The position numbers were made by a program, and so were the translations under genes. Below are positions 6,976 through 13,924 of a stretch of DNA of 15,040 bases, in pieces (the first letter of the stretch is position 1; each line of letters begins with the position of its first letter). Under the pieces are notes generated by a model, which did no database searches, was not told the DNA's origin, and worked only from the letters and a program-made list of their open reading frames with translations. This stretch comes from Candidatus Bathyarchaeota archaeon (lineage in GTDB: Archaea; Thermoproteota; Bathyarchaeia; Bathyarchaeales; UBA233): assembly GCA_004376975.1 (NCBI GenBank), contig SOJA01000043.1, positions 1 through 15,040 of the forward strand. Reading direction: 5' to 3'.

Positions 6976-7515
6976 CTATCCCTGCGCAACCCATATTAGG
7001 AGGTTTATGAAGCCGACTTCCATTACAGCTGCTATCAGAAAAATAATGTAAATGTAAACTAGACTTTTCATGGTTATTTTTCTGCTTAACGTTTTCTTTA
7101 TGGTTAAGTATATGCCGTATCCCTCAACCATTCCTATAGGCGCACTTACAAGTAGAATCAGAGGTAAATCTTCAATGTTTATTCCACCGTAAATGAGGTT
7201 ACTTCCTCTCAGAATGCTTAGGAAAAGAATCATTATCGTAAATACTATTGCAAAGGTTTTTGGATGCTCAAGCACAACTTGCTCATATTTCCCTTTCTTG
7301 AAGAAGTTTAGAACTAGATTAACGTAGAAAGTCATGCCCAGTAGTATGAGAGAGATTACAAGAATGTTATTTATGAAAAGCATCCCAACGGCTAAAAACT
7401 GATTGCTGAAAATGTCGCCTAGAATGCTGAAGAAAATCCTGTTTTCGACGTAAGACAGGGCTAGAAGACCTATGAAGGCTAAACCGAGAAGCACAGTGGT
7501 TCTTCTAGGATTCAA
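6976..7515 (-). CDS. SpoIIM/DUF95-like integral membrane protein
   Basis: This 179-residue protein has about five predicted membrane helices (7-22, 41-70, 88-104, 117-139, 150-176). Three features recall the SpoIIM/DUF95 family: the paired asparagines N49-N50 opening the second helix (LFINNILVISLILLG), the glycine at its end (G60), and P126-x-G128-x-x-E131 in a later helix, matching the family's PHG..E pattern without the histidine. The biochemical role of archaeal members is unknown. The predicted start is a TTG at 7515, preceded by aggagtg ten bases upstream that overlaps the stop codon of the upstream gene. The two are clearly translationally linked. The stop is TAG. The family assignment is moderate; a generic membrane protein is the alternative. 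Confidence 0.6.
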   Translation of the reverse strand: MNPRRTTVLLGLAFIGLLALSYVENRIFFSILGDIFSNQFLAVGMLFINNILVISLILLGMTFYVNLVLNFFKKGKYEQVVLEHPKTFAIVFTIMILFLSILRGSNLIYGGINIEDLPLILLVSAPIGMVEGYGIYLTIKKTLSRKITMKSLVYIYIIFLIAAVMEVGFINLLIWVAQG

Positions 7516-7530
7516 ACAGGTTTAACACTC

Positions 7531-7989
7531 CTAAAGAAAAGAAACAAGAGAGGAAAACAACAATTTCGATATTGCTTCTAACAAACCGAAAAGTAATGCC
7601 AGGATGATTGTGACCCCTAGAAAGACCAGCACAATTAAGATGGCGACTGCTATTGCACCAAGCCATCCTGTTTCGTAGAATCGTTTGATAAGGAGTAGCC
7701 AAACAAAGATGAAGAGAAATAGTGAGATTAAGGGGTAAGGAATAAACATCAAAAACAAAGTTGACAATGCTGTTCCAAGAAGTGAGATTACAAAGGCATC
7801 AGAGAAAAGAGCTTGCTTTTTGCCCACGACAATTAATCCTGCGAAATATAGAAAAAATGTCAAGACTAAAAGGTTGATGAAGAAAAGCGTTAAAGAGAAT
7901 GCTAGTGAAACGATTCCCCACAATTGCCTCCTAGAAGTCAGGCTTAAGCCTGTGAATATTGTGACATGGATTAGATCGGTTAGCCTCAT
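7531..7989 (-). CDS. Four-helix membrane protein, partner of the SpoIIM-like gene
   Basis: I do not recognise a family for this protein of about 152 residues. The first 25 residues are polar and basic (MRLTDLIHVTIFTGLSLTSRRQLWG) and should face the cytoplasm. Four hydrophobic segments follow, approximately 24-55, 63-82, 84-100 and 109-140. Start choice: the frame opens with GTG at 7998, but ATG at 7989 (MRLTD) fits a TATA-like tttttattattc on the minus strand at 8024-8035, giving a leader of about 15 bases without Shine-Dalgarno. The TAG stop lies 15 bases before the start of the SpoIIM-like gene. That tight spacing suggests the two proteins act together, possibly as one membrane complex. Confidence 0.7.
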   Translation of the reverse strand: MRLTDLIHVTIFTGLSLTSRRQLWGIVSLAFSLTLFFINLLVLTFFLYFAGLIVVGKKQALFSDAFVISLLGTALSTLFLMFIPYPLISLFLFIFVWLLLIKRFYETGWLGAIAVAILIVLVFLGVTIILALLFGLLEAISKLLFSSLVSFL

Positions 7990-8023
7990 TTTGACCACGT
8001 AATAGTTAGCGTATTCTGGCAGA

Positions 8024-8035
8024 GAATAATAAAAA
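8024..8035 (-). promoter_or_regulatory. TATA-like element for the membrane-protein pair
   Basis: The minus strand reads tttttattattc about 40 bases upstream of the ATG at 7989. It lies in the only gap between the interrupted gene upstream and this pair, so the pair may have its own promoter. Confidence 0.4.
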
Positions 8036-8042
8036 TGTTACT

Positions 8043-8480
8043 TTAGTCTCTCAGTCTACCGTGTTCTTCATCTAAAAGTATCTTTTCGATTTCCGCTTGC
8101 TCTCTTCCTTCTTCGCGCTCCTCTTCTCCGTTCTTGTCGGCAGCGTCAGCAACAAATAGTAAACGTAGAATCAATTCTGAAACGGCAACTGCACCTACAC
8201 CTAGGATGTCGAACTGGATAAGGATGTCATCCGGTACATGAATGCCAGTCAATATGAAAGGAACACCAAAAGCAATTGATAGCTAACTATTAAACGTGAA
8301 ATGCTCCCTCCTTTTGTCGGCATCAAAAATATACGGTTCACCATCTGACACAAGCCAATAGAGTAATGTGTCATCCATTTTGACAATCCCTCTGATAAAC
8401 CACCAAACAAGCGCCAGCGCGCGCGAAGCGAAAATCCCTAAAAAACTATGAAGACAAACCGGTAGGTTGAGTGCAACCAT
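8043..8480 (-). pseudogene. Small membrane-protein gene cut by one in-frame TAG
   Basis: Two open stretches, 8480-8286 and 8282-8043, lie in the same frame and are separated only by a TAG at 8283-8285. Read through, they give about 145 residues: a first hydrophobic segment (SFLGIFASRALALVWWFIRGIV), a polar middle (MDDTLLYWLVSDGEPYIFDADKRREHF), then, directly after the stop, LSIAFGVPFILTGIHVPDDILIQF and a third hydrophobic segment (GVGAVAVSELILRLLFVAD), ending in a charged coiled tail. The second piece has no start codon before its hydrophobic segment; the only candidate, a TTG at 8252, would cut that segment in half. The ATG at 8480 follows a GAGGAG. Explanations are a recent nonsense mutation, natural readthrough (pyrrolysine or suppression), or two genes. 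TAG ends several other genes here. I do not recognise the family. Confidence 0.6.
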
Positions 8481-8649
8481 AACTCCTCAGGAGAGATAGA
8501 AGCAAGCAGAGAAAGAAAAGTGCCGACCAATTAAATCCCTAGTATGAATTTGTGTTTCCCTATTTTAGGATTGCGTCACCCAACATAGACAACCAGCACG
8601 TGAATTTCAGAAGCTGTTTTGTCTACAATCTTAGAAGCTGTAAAGACAT

Positions 8650-8686
8650 CAAATATCTCCGCGTCCATTGGACAATACGATATTTG
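8650..8686. repeat. Nested palindrome caaatatc / gatatttg
   Basis: Perfect 8-bp arms at 8650-8657 and 8679-8686 enclose 21 bases, which contain a second hairpin, gtcc-att-ggac, at 8663-8673. The element could be a stem-loop RNA or a binding site for a dimeric regulator. It lies about 80 bases upstream of the TATA-like element of the thiolase operon. Confidence 0.4.
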
Positions 8687-8766
8687 TTATTCAACCAATT
8701 ACGTTGACTGACTTCAATAGTGGTCTGTAAGTAAGGCATGAATGTGCTGCTGGAAAACGGCAAACA

Positions 8767-8774
8767 CTTAAAAG
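8767..8774 (+). promoter_or_regulatory. TATA-like element of the thiolase/HMGCS operon
   Basis: The sequence cttaaaag sits about 50 bases before the ATG at 8821, giving a predicted transcription start near 8796 and a leader of about 25 bases. The leader carries the Shine-Dalgarno gggtga (8809-8814) six bases before the ATG. Confidence 0.4.
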
Positions 8775-8820
8775 TCTTGTGAAAAGGATAATTTGCAGTT
8801 GATAAGAAGGGTGAAATGAA

Positions 8821-10014
8821 ATGCTTAATCGTCCAGCTGTAGTTGCTGTTGGGAGAACAAAGTTTGGAGAACATTATGAGAAGAAACCGGAAAGGCTAAT
8901 CGAAGAGGCTTGGCTTGAAGCTTCAGAGGGAGCCGGCGTAGAACGTGGAAACCTGGAAGCTTGCTATCTTTCTGACTATTTCCTACCGATCACAAATAAG
9001 CTTGGACTTGAGGAGGGATTCCTTTCAGAATTAACGGAGCTTCATGTTCCAATGGAAGTAACTCGTTCCTTTGGTTCAGCCTTACTGAACGCTTGCAATG
9101 CCATTCAAGCTGGGAGATACAGTGCGGTTTTGGTTGGTGGAATAGAGAAAATGACCGATAGGTGGGATAAGATACGCGACGACTTGATGCTTCTAGAAGA
9201 CCCCTGGAGCTATTATGCAGGATGCACACCAGAAGCAAATCATGAGCTCATGCTCAGAGCTTACATAAAAAGATACGGCATAACCGGCCAAGATTGTGAA
9301 AAACTGAACACAGCCCTAGCACAAATCTCTGTAAAAAATCATTTGCACGCAATGAAGAATGAGTACGCTCAATATCAAAGGAAAATAACAGTTGAGCAAG
9401 TTCTGAAAGCGAGAAAAAACGCTCGAAAACCCTTGGGACTTTATGATTTTGCACCAATATCCGACGGCGCAACCGCCCTCATCTTAACAAGTGAAAAAGC
9501 TGCCAGAAAATTCACAGATGAACCGGTCTATGTTCTCGGCGCCTCTTCAGCAACAGACTATCTGACTTATCCGGCAAGAGAGGATAGGACACGCTTTCTA
9601 GTAAGTGAAAAGGCTATGAAAAACTCTTTGAAAGCTGCTGGAATAAGCCTTCGGGACATACAAGTTGCTGAGTTATACGACCAGTCCACGGTTATGGAGA
9701 TGATTTCCCTTGAGGATTTAGGTTTCTGCGAGCGTGGAAGGGCGTGGATGGACATTTATGAGAGTTGTCAAGATTATAAGGGGTATTATAAGGTAAATGG
9801 GCAAAAACTCTTTGTGAATATGAACGGCGGATTGAAAGCTGATGGAAATCCGTTGGGCGCGACAGGAGGAGCACAGGTTTTTGAGGTTTTCAAGCAGTTG
9901 AGGGGTGAAGCTGGTGAACGGCAGATTGAAAGCAACGGAGTAAAGCTTGGATGTGTGCTTGAGCTTGAAGGGTTTGGAACTAAGGGGTATGTTTACATCC
10001 TAGGGAGAGATTGA
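8821..10014 (+). CDS. Thiolase-fold protein lacking the catalytic residues
   Basis: The 397 residues align with SCP2-type thiolases along their length: SALLNACNAIQAGRYSAVLVGGIEKM (86-111), DFAPISDGATALIL (209-222), AELYDQSTVMEMISLEDLGFCERG (283-306) and NMNGGLKADGNPLGATGG (333-350). The active-site motifs are altered. Where active members have the nucleophilic cysteine (CASG-type) this protein has T81-R82-S83-F84, with no Cys from 76 to 91. The HDCF/NEAF-type motif is replaced by Y286-D-Q-S, and GHP by G342-N343-P344. A normal thiolase reaction is therefore unlikely. It overlaps the TTG frame opening of, and is two bases from the ATG of, the DUF35-HMGCS gene, so a complex is likely. Options are a structural subunit that keeps CoA binding, or a thiolase-fold aldolase like those paired with DUF35 proteins in steroid side-chain degradation. 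The start is fixed by gggtga. Confidence 0.85.
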   Translation: MLNRPAVVAVGRTKFGEHYEKKPERLIEEAWLEASEGAGVERGNLEACYLSDYFLPITNKLGLEEGFLSELTELHVPMEVTRSFGSALLNACNAIQAGRYSAVLVGGIEKMTDRWDKIRDDLMLLEDPWSYYAGCTPEANHELMLRAYIKRYGITGQDCEKLNTALAQISVKNHLHAMKNEYAQYQRKITVEQVLKARKNARKPLGLYDFAPISDGATALILTSEKAARKFTDEPVYVLGASSATDYLTYPAREDRTRFLVSEKAMKNSLKAAGISLRDIQVAELYDQSTVMEMISLEDLGFCERGRAWMDIYESCQDYKGYYKVNGQKLFVNMNGGLKADGNPLGATGGAQVFEVFKQLRGEAGERQIESNGVKLGCVLELEGFGTKGYVYILGRD

Positions 10015-10016
10015 GG

Positions 10017-11525
10017 ATGAGTAGTGAACCGATAGAAAGAAGGGTCTCATACCTTGGCGATCGGCTGAGGGGAAGACGCTGCAAAATATGCGGAAAAGAA
10101 TATTTTGATTTGAAAGATTACTGTGGAAACTGCGGAAGAAAAAGCTTCGGAAAAATGGTTGACCTGGACTTATTCTACGACAAAGGTAAACTGGAAGTAT
10201 GCACCTTCATAAATGAGCCGACAAACAAGTTTACGAAGCTGCACAGCTACATTTATGGCATAGTATCCTTCCACGATGGAAAGATAAGGGTTCCAGCAAG
10301 AGTGACAGATCATATAACAAAAGACAATGAAGAAATAGATCTTTCAGCTTTCGAGGGAAGAACTGTTGTTCCAAGGTTCAGGAGACGCTATTCTGTAGGA
10401 AGAAACGACGTTATCCCAACAATTTCTTTAGCTTTCACCTTTGCAGACAAATACTATCCACACCAAGAATACACTCCTGTCAAACCAAACAGGGAGTATG
10501 ACGCACCTGGAATAGTCGGCTACGGAGTCTACACTTCAAAATTCAGAATACGAGAAAGAAACATAGAACGTTCAGTACCCTTTATCGATGAAGACGCAAT
10601 AACCGCTGCTGTTGAAGCTGGAAAACTTGCTTTAATCCATTCTGCAGTTGACAGCTCGCTTATCGGCAAGATATATGTAGGCTCAGAATCCAATCCATAC
10701 GCCGTTAAGCCCATAGCTTCAAAAGTTGCTCAGGTTCTAAAGCTTGGCGAAGAGGATGAAGATGTGCAGGCAGTTGACGCTGTAGACACAGAATTCGCAT
10801 GCAAAGCAGCAACAAGCATGTTTAAAGATGCAGTCTCCCTGGTAAACTATCCGAAATCAAATATTCAATATGCCATGGTAATAGGTGCAGATAACTCTCA
10901 AGCTGCTCCAAGGCACAGTCCAGGAGGCGAACTAGACCTGTTCGTTGGATATGGCGGATGCGCATACATCTTCGGGAAATATGATGTTATAGCTGAAATT
11001 GAAGGATGGTACTCATGCACCTCCGATACACCTGATTTCTGGAGAAGAGATGGAGAACCCTACCCAATGCATGGAGGAAGATTCACTGGCGACCCAGCAT
11101 ACTTCAAGCATGTTAGGAAGGCAGCTGAAAAACTGATGAAGCGGCTTAACCTGCAAGTGAAAGACATTGACTACTTTGTTACACATCAACCAAACTTGAG
11201 GTTTCCAGTGAGAATTGCCAAGGAGCTCGGGTTCAAGGAAGAACAGTATTCGACATCACTTCAAGTGGCCAAGTTTGGCAACACGTACTCCGGTGCCTCA
11301 CCATTGGGTCTAGCAGCAGTCCTAGACATAGCCAAGCCGGATGAACGCATCCTAATTGTGAGTTATGGTTCTGGAGCTGGAAGCGACGCTTACTCGCTGA
11401 CAACTACAAGCCAAATAGCAGACAAGAAGCAACGGCAGAAAATGACGGTTAGATACCAAGCTGAGAATCCCTTCTTGGAATATGTGGATTACACAACTTA
11501 CAGGCGACTGAAACTTGGAATGTAA
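10017..11525 (+). CDS. DUF35 zinc-ribbon/OB domain fused to HMG-CoA synthase
   Basis: This is a 502-residue fusion. Residues 1-145 form a DUF35 module: a rubredoxin-like zinc ribbon with C22, C25, C36 and C39, then an OB-fold strand set (VCTFINEPTNKF, GIVSFHDGKIRVPARVTD). In known complexes DUF35 links thiolase to HMGCS and helps share a CoA site. Residues 164-465 match archaeal HMG-CoA synthase: the acid in DEDAIT (E192), nucleophile C262 in EFACKA, H390 in THQPN, DTPDFWRR (337-344) and GSGAGSDAY (451-459). All three catalytic residues are present, so acetoacetyl-CoA plus acetyl-CoA to HMG-CoA, the entry to the mevalonate pathway, is possible. DUF35 is usually a separate gene in archaea. The ATG at 10017 follows gggag; a TTG at 10011 overlapping the thiolase stop is the alternative. 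Given the partner, another acyl acceptor cannot be ruled out. Confidence 0.88.
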   Translation: MSSEPIERRVSYLGDRLRGRRCKICGKEYFDLKDYCGNCGRKSFGKMVDLDLFYDKGKLEVCTFINEPTNKFTKLHSYIYGIVSFHDGKIRVPARVTDHITKDNEEIDLSAFEGRTVVPRFRRRYSVGRNDVIPTISLAFTFADKYYPHQEYTPVKPNREYDAPGIVGYGVYTSKFRIRERNIERSVPFIDEDAITAAVEAGKLALIHSAVDSSLIGKIYVGSESNPYAVKPIASKVAQVLKLGEEDEDVQAVDAVDTEFACKAATSMFKDAVSLVNYPKSNIQYAMVIGADNSQAAPRHSPGGELDLFVGYGGCAYIFGKYDVIAEIEGWYSCTSDTPDFWRRDGEPYPMHGGRFTGDPAYFKHVRKAAEKLMKRLNLQVKDIDYFVTHQPNLRFPVRIAKELGFKEEQYSTSLQVAKFGNTYSGASPLGLAAVLDIAKPDERILIVSYGSGAGSDAYSLTTTSQIADKKQRQKMTVRYQAENPFLEYVDYTTYRRLKLGM

Positions 11526-11559
11526 CAAATCATCGATAAACTGCAGCAGTCACAGATAG

Positions 11560-12732
11560 ATGGAGTATAAACCGTTGTTTGCTTTCGACATATTCAAAGT
11601 TATTTACTCACCGTTTAAAGCCTTCAAAGAAATCATTGAAAACCCGAAATACGTAGGGCCAATTTTAATAATGATTCTTTTTGCAGTGGCAAACATGGGA
11701 TTTGTTTATGTTGTTGTATCTAAAACTTATGTTGAACAAACTTTGCCTACAGCTTCGCAGCTGGATGAATGGACGGAAAACCGCACCTTGTGGACGCCGA
11801 CTCCGAAAGTGAATTATGATGACTGCATAAACGGAACCTACTATGGAAACAGAAGTATAGAGTTTTCAATCGTTAATGGCACGTTAATCTGGATGCAGCT
11901 AAACGGTATAGAACCAGTAAACTGTTCAGGGGTTGAAGGCTATAAGCACATGTCCTTCAGAATAAAGCTGATTTGCTTAACGACAACGAAGCTTGAAAAC
12001 GCAAGTCTTTTCTTATATTCCAGTTCAGCAGACTATTTCCACTACGACCTCACAAACCATTTAACCCCATTCAACAGTACAATATGGAACAACGTTACAA
12101 TTCCAACAGGACCTGAAAGTAAGCCTTGGTGGGAAGGCACAACTCAAGCTGACTGGAGTAACATAACACGATTAAGATTTGAATTCCAACTGCCTGAGAA
12201 CACAGATATGACTGTGCGAATTGACGGATTATTTTTCCGAGGAGTTTTTAAATCTGAATTGGAAGATGCTCCCATCTACATGCTTAACTATTCGTTATTC
12301 GCTTTTGTTCAGTTCACAATTAAATGGGGCATCCTCAGCGGAATGCTCTACATAATGAGCAAAGCATTTGGAAACAAACCTGTTTGGAGACTCTTAGTCA
12401 TTCTTGTGGGGTTCGCCTCGATAACGCTTTTTGTCCAAGCTGTGATAAACACTGTTACATACGCGGCTGCGCCGGCACGTTATTGTTCTCTTGAATTTCT
12501 AAGTGGTGTGAAAGGAGAATATGAAATTGCATACAATAAAATTTTGGAGGAAACATTGCTTCTTTCGGTTATAAACAACTGCGTTCAAATAGCAATACAC
12601 GTCTGGACAATCGCATTATGCTCGATTGCTCTCCGGTTGTTAGCTGAAGTCTCATGGACAAAAAGCTTTCTCATCGCTACAGTAGCTTACTTTGTAAGCA
12701 CTCTGATTGAAAGTTTTCTATTTGCATTTTAA
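11560..12732 (+). CDS. Yip1-like membrane protein with sequon-rich extracytoplasmic domain
   Basis: In this 390-residue protein the cytoplasmic start FDIFKVIYSPFKAFKEIIENPKY (9-31) and the first helix (33-54) are typical of Yip1-family proteins, as is the helical C-terminal half with helices near 247-268, 277-300, 333-359 and 368-388. Between helix 1 and helix 2 lies an insert of about 185 residues (58-242), predicted extracytoplasmic. It is rich in beta-strand patterns (FRIKLICLTTTKL..SLFLYSS, LRFEFQLPENTDMTVRIDGLFFRG) and resembles a jelly-roll or carbohydrate-binding sandwich. The insert holds nine N-x-S/T sequons (N74, N91, N97, N106, N121, N147, N172, N178, N201), with a tenth, N243, at its membrane edge. 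It is probably heavily glycosylated. It lies 34 bases after the HMGCS gene, possibly the same transcript, with no strong Shine-Dalgarno. Its function is unknown. Confidence 0.7.
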   Translation: MEYKPLFAFDIFKVIYSPFKAFKEIIENPKYVGPILIMILFAVANMGFVYVVVSKTYVEQTLPTASQLDEWTENRTLWTPTPKVNYDDCINGTYYGNRSIEFSIVNGTLIWMQLNGIEPVNCSGVEGYKHMSFRIKLICLTTTKLENASLFLYSSSADYFHYDLTNHLTPFNSTIWNNVTIPTGPESKPWWEGTTQADWSNITRLRFEFQLPENTDMTVRIDGLFFRGVFKSELEDAPIYMLNYSLFAFVQFTIKWGILSGMLYIMSKAFGNKPVWRLLVILVGFASITLFVQAVINTVTYAAAPARYCSLEFLSGVKGEYEIAYNKILEETLLLSVINNCVQIAIHVWTIALCSIALRLLAEVSWTKSFLIATVAYFVSTLIESFLFAF

Positions 12733-12889
12733 GGCTAAGATGCAGTGATTGCCAACATAGAGGAAAGAATCACAGGACTACAAGCTTCATCTACAAAACA
12801 TCACAACAAGTAACACCAGTTGCGGTTGCTCTAGGCTTTACCTTCTGTTGCTGTCAACATAGAATATCCTGAACAAAAATGCCGAGCAA

Positions 12890-12898
12890 GATTTATAT
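12890..12898 (+). promoter_or_regulatory. TATA box for the TRAM/OB/TRAM cluster
   Basis: The stretch gatttatatg is a clear TATA match. Transcription would begin near 12920, leaving a leader of about 90 bases before the ATG at 13009. The remainder of the gap from 12733 shows no gene. Confidence 0.5.
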
Positions 12899-12899
12899 G

Positions 12900-12988
12900 G
12901 CGGAACGGCTTTTCTGCAGTTAGCTAGCCTTCAAAAAGCTCGTACCACTATTGTGGCACTGGAGTTTTGTTGGAGCAGTTAGTTCCGC
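12900..12988 (+). repeat. Inverted repeat and hairpins around the TRAM cluster leader
   Basis: The arms gcggaac (12900-12906) and gttccgc (12982-12988) enclose a small hairpin, ccac-tatt-gtgg (12945-12956), and the octamer gcagttag occurs twice (12916-12923 and 12976-12983). Most of this lies in the predicted leader, so an RNA structure that TRAM proteins themselves could bind is conceivable. The arms are short and chance remains possible, and the left arm lies upstream of the predicted transcription start. Confidence 0.3.
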
Positions 12989-13008
12989 GATAAGGACGAA
13001 AACAGAAT

Positions 13009-13293
13009 ATGGGAAGAAGACTGCCGGAAAATATAAGAAACGCTAAAAGAAAAATGAGAAAGCGTGGAAGCAAAAGGCGATATCGCCCAAGCAAGCCATT
13101 TCTACAAAAGGCACCTATATGGAAGAATCAGCAAATGGAAGTTGTTATTGATGACATTGGAAGTAGAGGTGACGGAATAGCGAGAATGCATGGCTACATA
13201 ATTTTTGTTCATGGAAGCAAGGTTGGGGAACGCGTCAATGTTAAGATTGTATCGGTTGGCGGGAAATTCGCCGTCGCGGAAAAAATTGTTTAA
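13009..13293 (+). CDS. TRAM-domain RNA-binding protein with basic N-terminal tail
   Basis: Residues 42-94 of this 94-residue protein form a TRAM domain, a small beta-barrel that binds RNA: MEVVIDDIGSRGDGIARMHGYIIFVHGSKVGERVNVKIVSVGGKFAVAEKIV, with the family signature G-x-G-I-A. The first 40 residues are strongly basic and probably add nonspecific RNA contacts. Stand-alone archaeal TRAM proteins are known as RNA chaperones, some cold-responsive, filling the niche of bacterial cold-shock proteins. It is the first gene of a three-gene plus-strand cluster with an OB-fold protein and a second TRAM protein. A weak aagga lies about 12 bases before the ATG. It is shorter than fused TRAM enzymes and no methyltransferase domain is present. 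Confidence 0.9.
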   Translation: MGRRLPENIRNAKRKMRKRGSKRRYRPSKPFLQKAPIWKNQQMEVVIDDIGSRGDGIARMHGYIIFVHGSKVGERVNVKIVSVGGKFAVAEKIV

Positions 13294-13309
13294 GCAGGGT
13301 GGATGAAAA

Positions 13310-13612
13310 TTGGATATAAAGGATTTGCGGAATGGACTGAAAAGCGTCAGTGTTGAAGGTATAGTGAGAGAAAAATCTGAGACACGCGAGGTTCACGCGA
13401 GATTCGGAGACAAAACGTATAATGTAGCAACAGCAATTATCGAAGACGAAACAGGCACCATAAAACTGACGTTATGGAATGAGCAGATCAACCAGGTAAA
13501 CGTCGACGACAAGGTCAAAGTGGAAAAGGGATACGTCACAAGCTTCAGAGGAGAAATTCAGTTAAACATAGGAAAATATGGGGAATTCACGGTTGAGCAA
13601 GCCGTGAAGTAA
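13310..13612 (+). CDS. Single OB-fold nucleic-acid-binding protein (SSB/RPA-like)
   Basis: This 100-residue protein is one OB fold of the archaeal single-strand DNA-binding type: DIKDLRNGLKSVSVEGIVREKSETREV, then GDKTYNVATAIIEDETGTIKLTLWNEQINQVNVDDKVKVEKGYVTSFRGEIQLNIGKYGEFTVEQ. The DETGTIKLTLW motif and the G-Y-V-T-S-F-x-G-E-x-Q-L segment are typical of RPA-like and SOSS-B-like OB folds. It could bind ssDNA or RNA. The start is a TTG at 13310, preceded by gggtgga about seven bases upstream; the nearby ATG at 13303 is in another frame. It follows the first TRAM gene by 16 bases and is probably cotranscribed. No C-terminal acidic tail is present, so partner recruitment must differ from bacterial SSB. 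Confidence 0.85.
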   Translation: MDIKDLRNGLKSVSVEGIVREKSETREVHARFGDKTYNVATAIIEDETGTIKLTLWNEQINQVNVDDKVKVEKGYVTSFRGEIQLNIGKYGEFTVEQAVK

Positions 13613-13665
13613 AACATGAATACAAATGGAACAGCTTTTATCAAATGAGATGAGAGGTGAAACGA

Positions 13666-13917
13666 ATGGAAAGAAGAAGAAGCTTCGGCAGAGGAAACAG
13701 TTTCGCTCCAAAGCCAGTTGAAATAGGAAAAGAGTATGAAGTTGACATTCAAGAGGCAAGCCGTAGAGGAGAAGGCATAGCCCGAATAGAAGGTTTAGTA
13801 ATTTTCATACCGAACGCAAAGCCAGGCGACCACGTCAAGATAAAGATAATAAGAATAAGCAGAAGATTCGCAGAAGCCGAAGTTGTTAAAGAAAAGGAAG
13901 AAAAAGAAGAGAAATAA
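13666..13917 (+). CDS. TRAM-domain RNA-binding protein
   Basis: This 83-residue protein has a short basic N-terminus (MERRRSFGRGNSFAPKP), a TRAM domain (about 19-75, with RRGEGIARIEGLVIFIPNAKPGDHVKIKI) and a lysine/glutamate-rich tail. It is a paralogue of the TRAM protein at 13009 with a shorter basic arm. The ATG at 13666 is chosen because gaggtga lies five bases upstream; the GTG at 13657 sits inside that signal. The gap from the OB-fold gene is about 50 bases. It likely acts as an RNA chaperone. It ends eight bases before the remains of the convergent HD-domain gene. Confidence 0.9.
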   Translation: MERRRSFGRGNSFAPKPVEIGKEYEVDIQEASRRGEGIARIEGLVIFIPNAKPGDHVKIKIIRISRRFAEAEVVKEKEEKEEK

Positions 13918-13924
13918 TCAACGA

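Larger units (their letters stand above)
8481..8820. other. Intergenic region between divergent units
   Basis: No protein gene is supported. The region separates the minus-strand membrane genes from the thiolase operon. It holds a nested inverted repeat at 8650-8686 and a direct repeat, agaagctgt, at 8610-8618 and 8633-8641. A TATA-like cttaaaag lies at 8767-8774, and gggtga at 8809-8814 serves as ribosome binding site for the gene at 8821. The space is unusually large for this window, leaving room for a small RNA, though none is recognised. Confidence 0.45.

Noticed and set aside
8623..8874. Minus-strand open frame of 83 codons
   Set aside because: It overlaps the promoter, ribosome binding site and start of the thiolase-fold gene and shows no recognisable domain.
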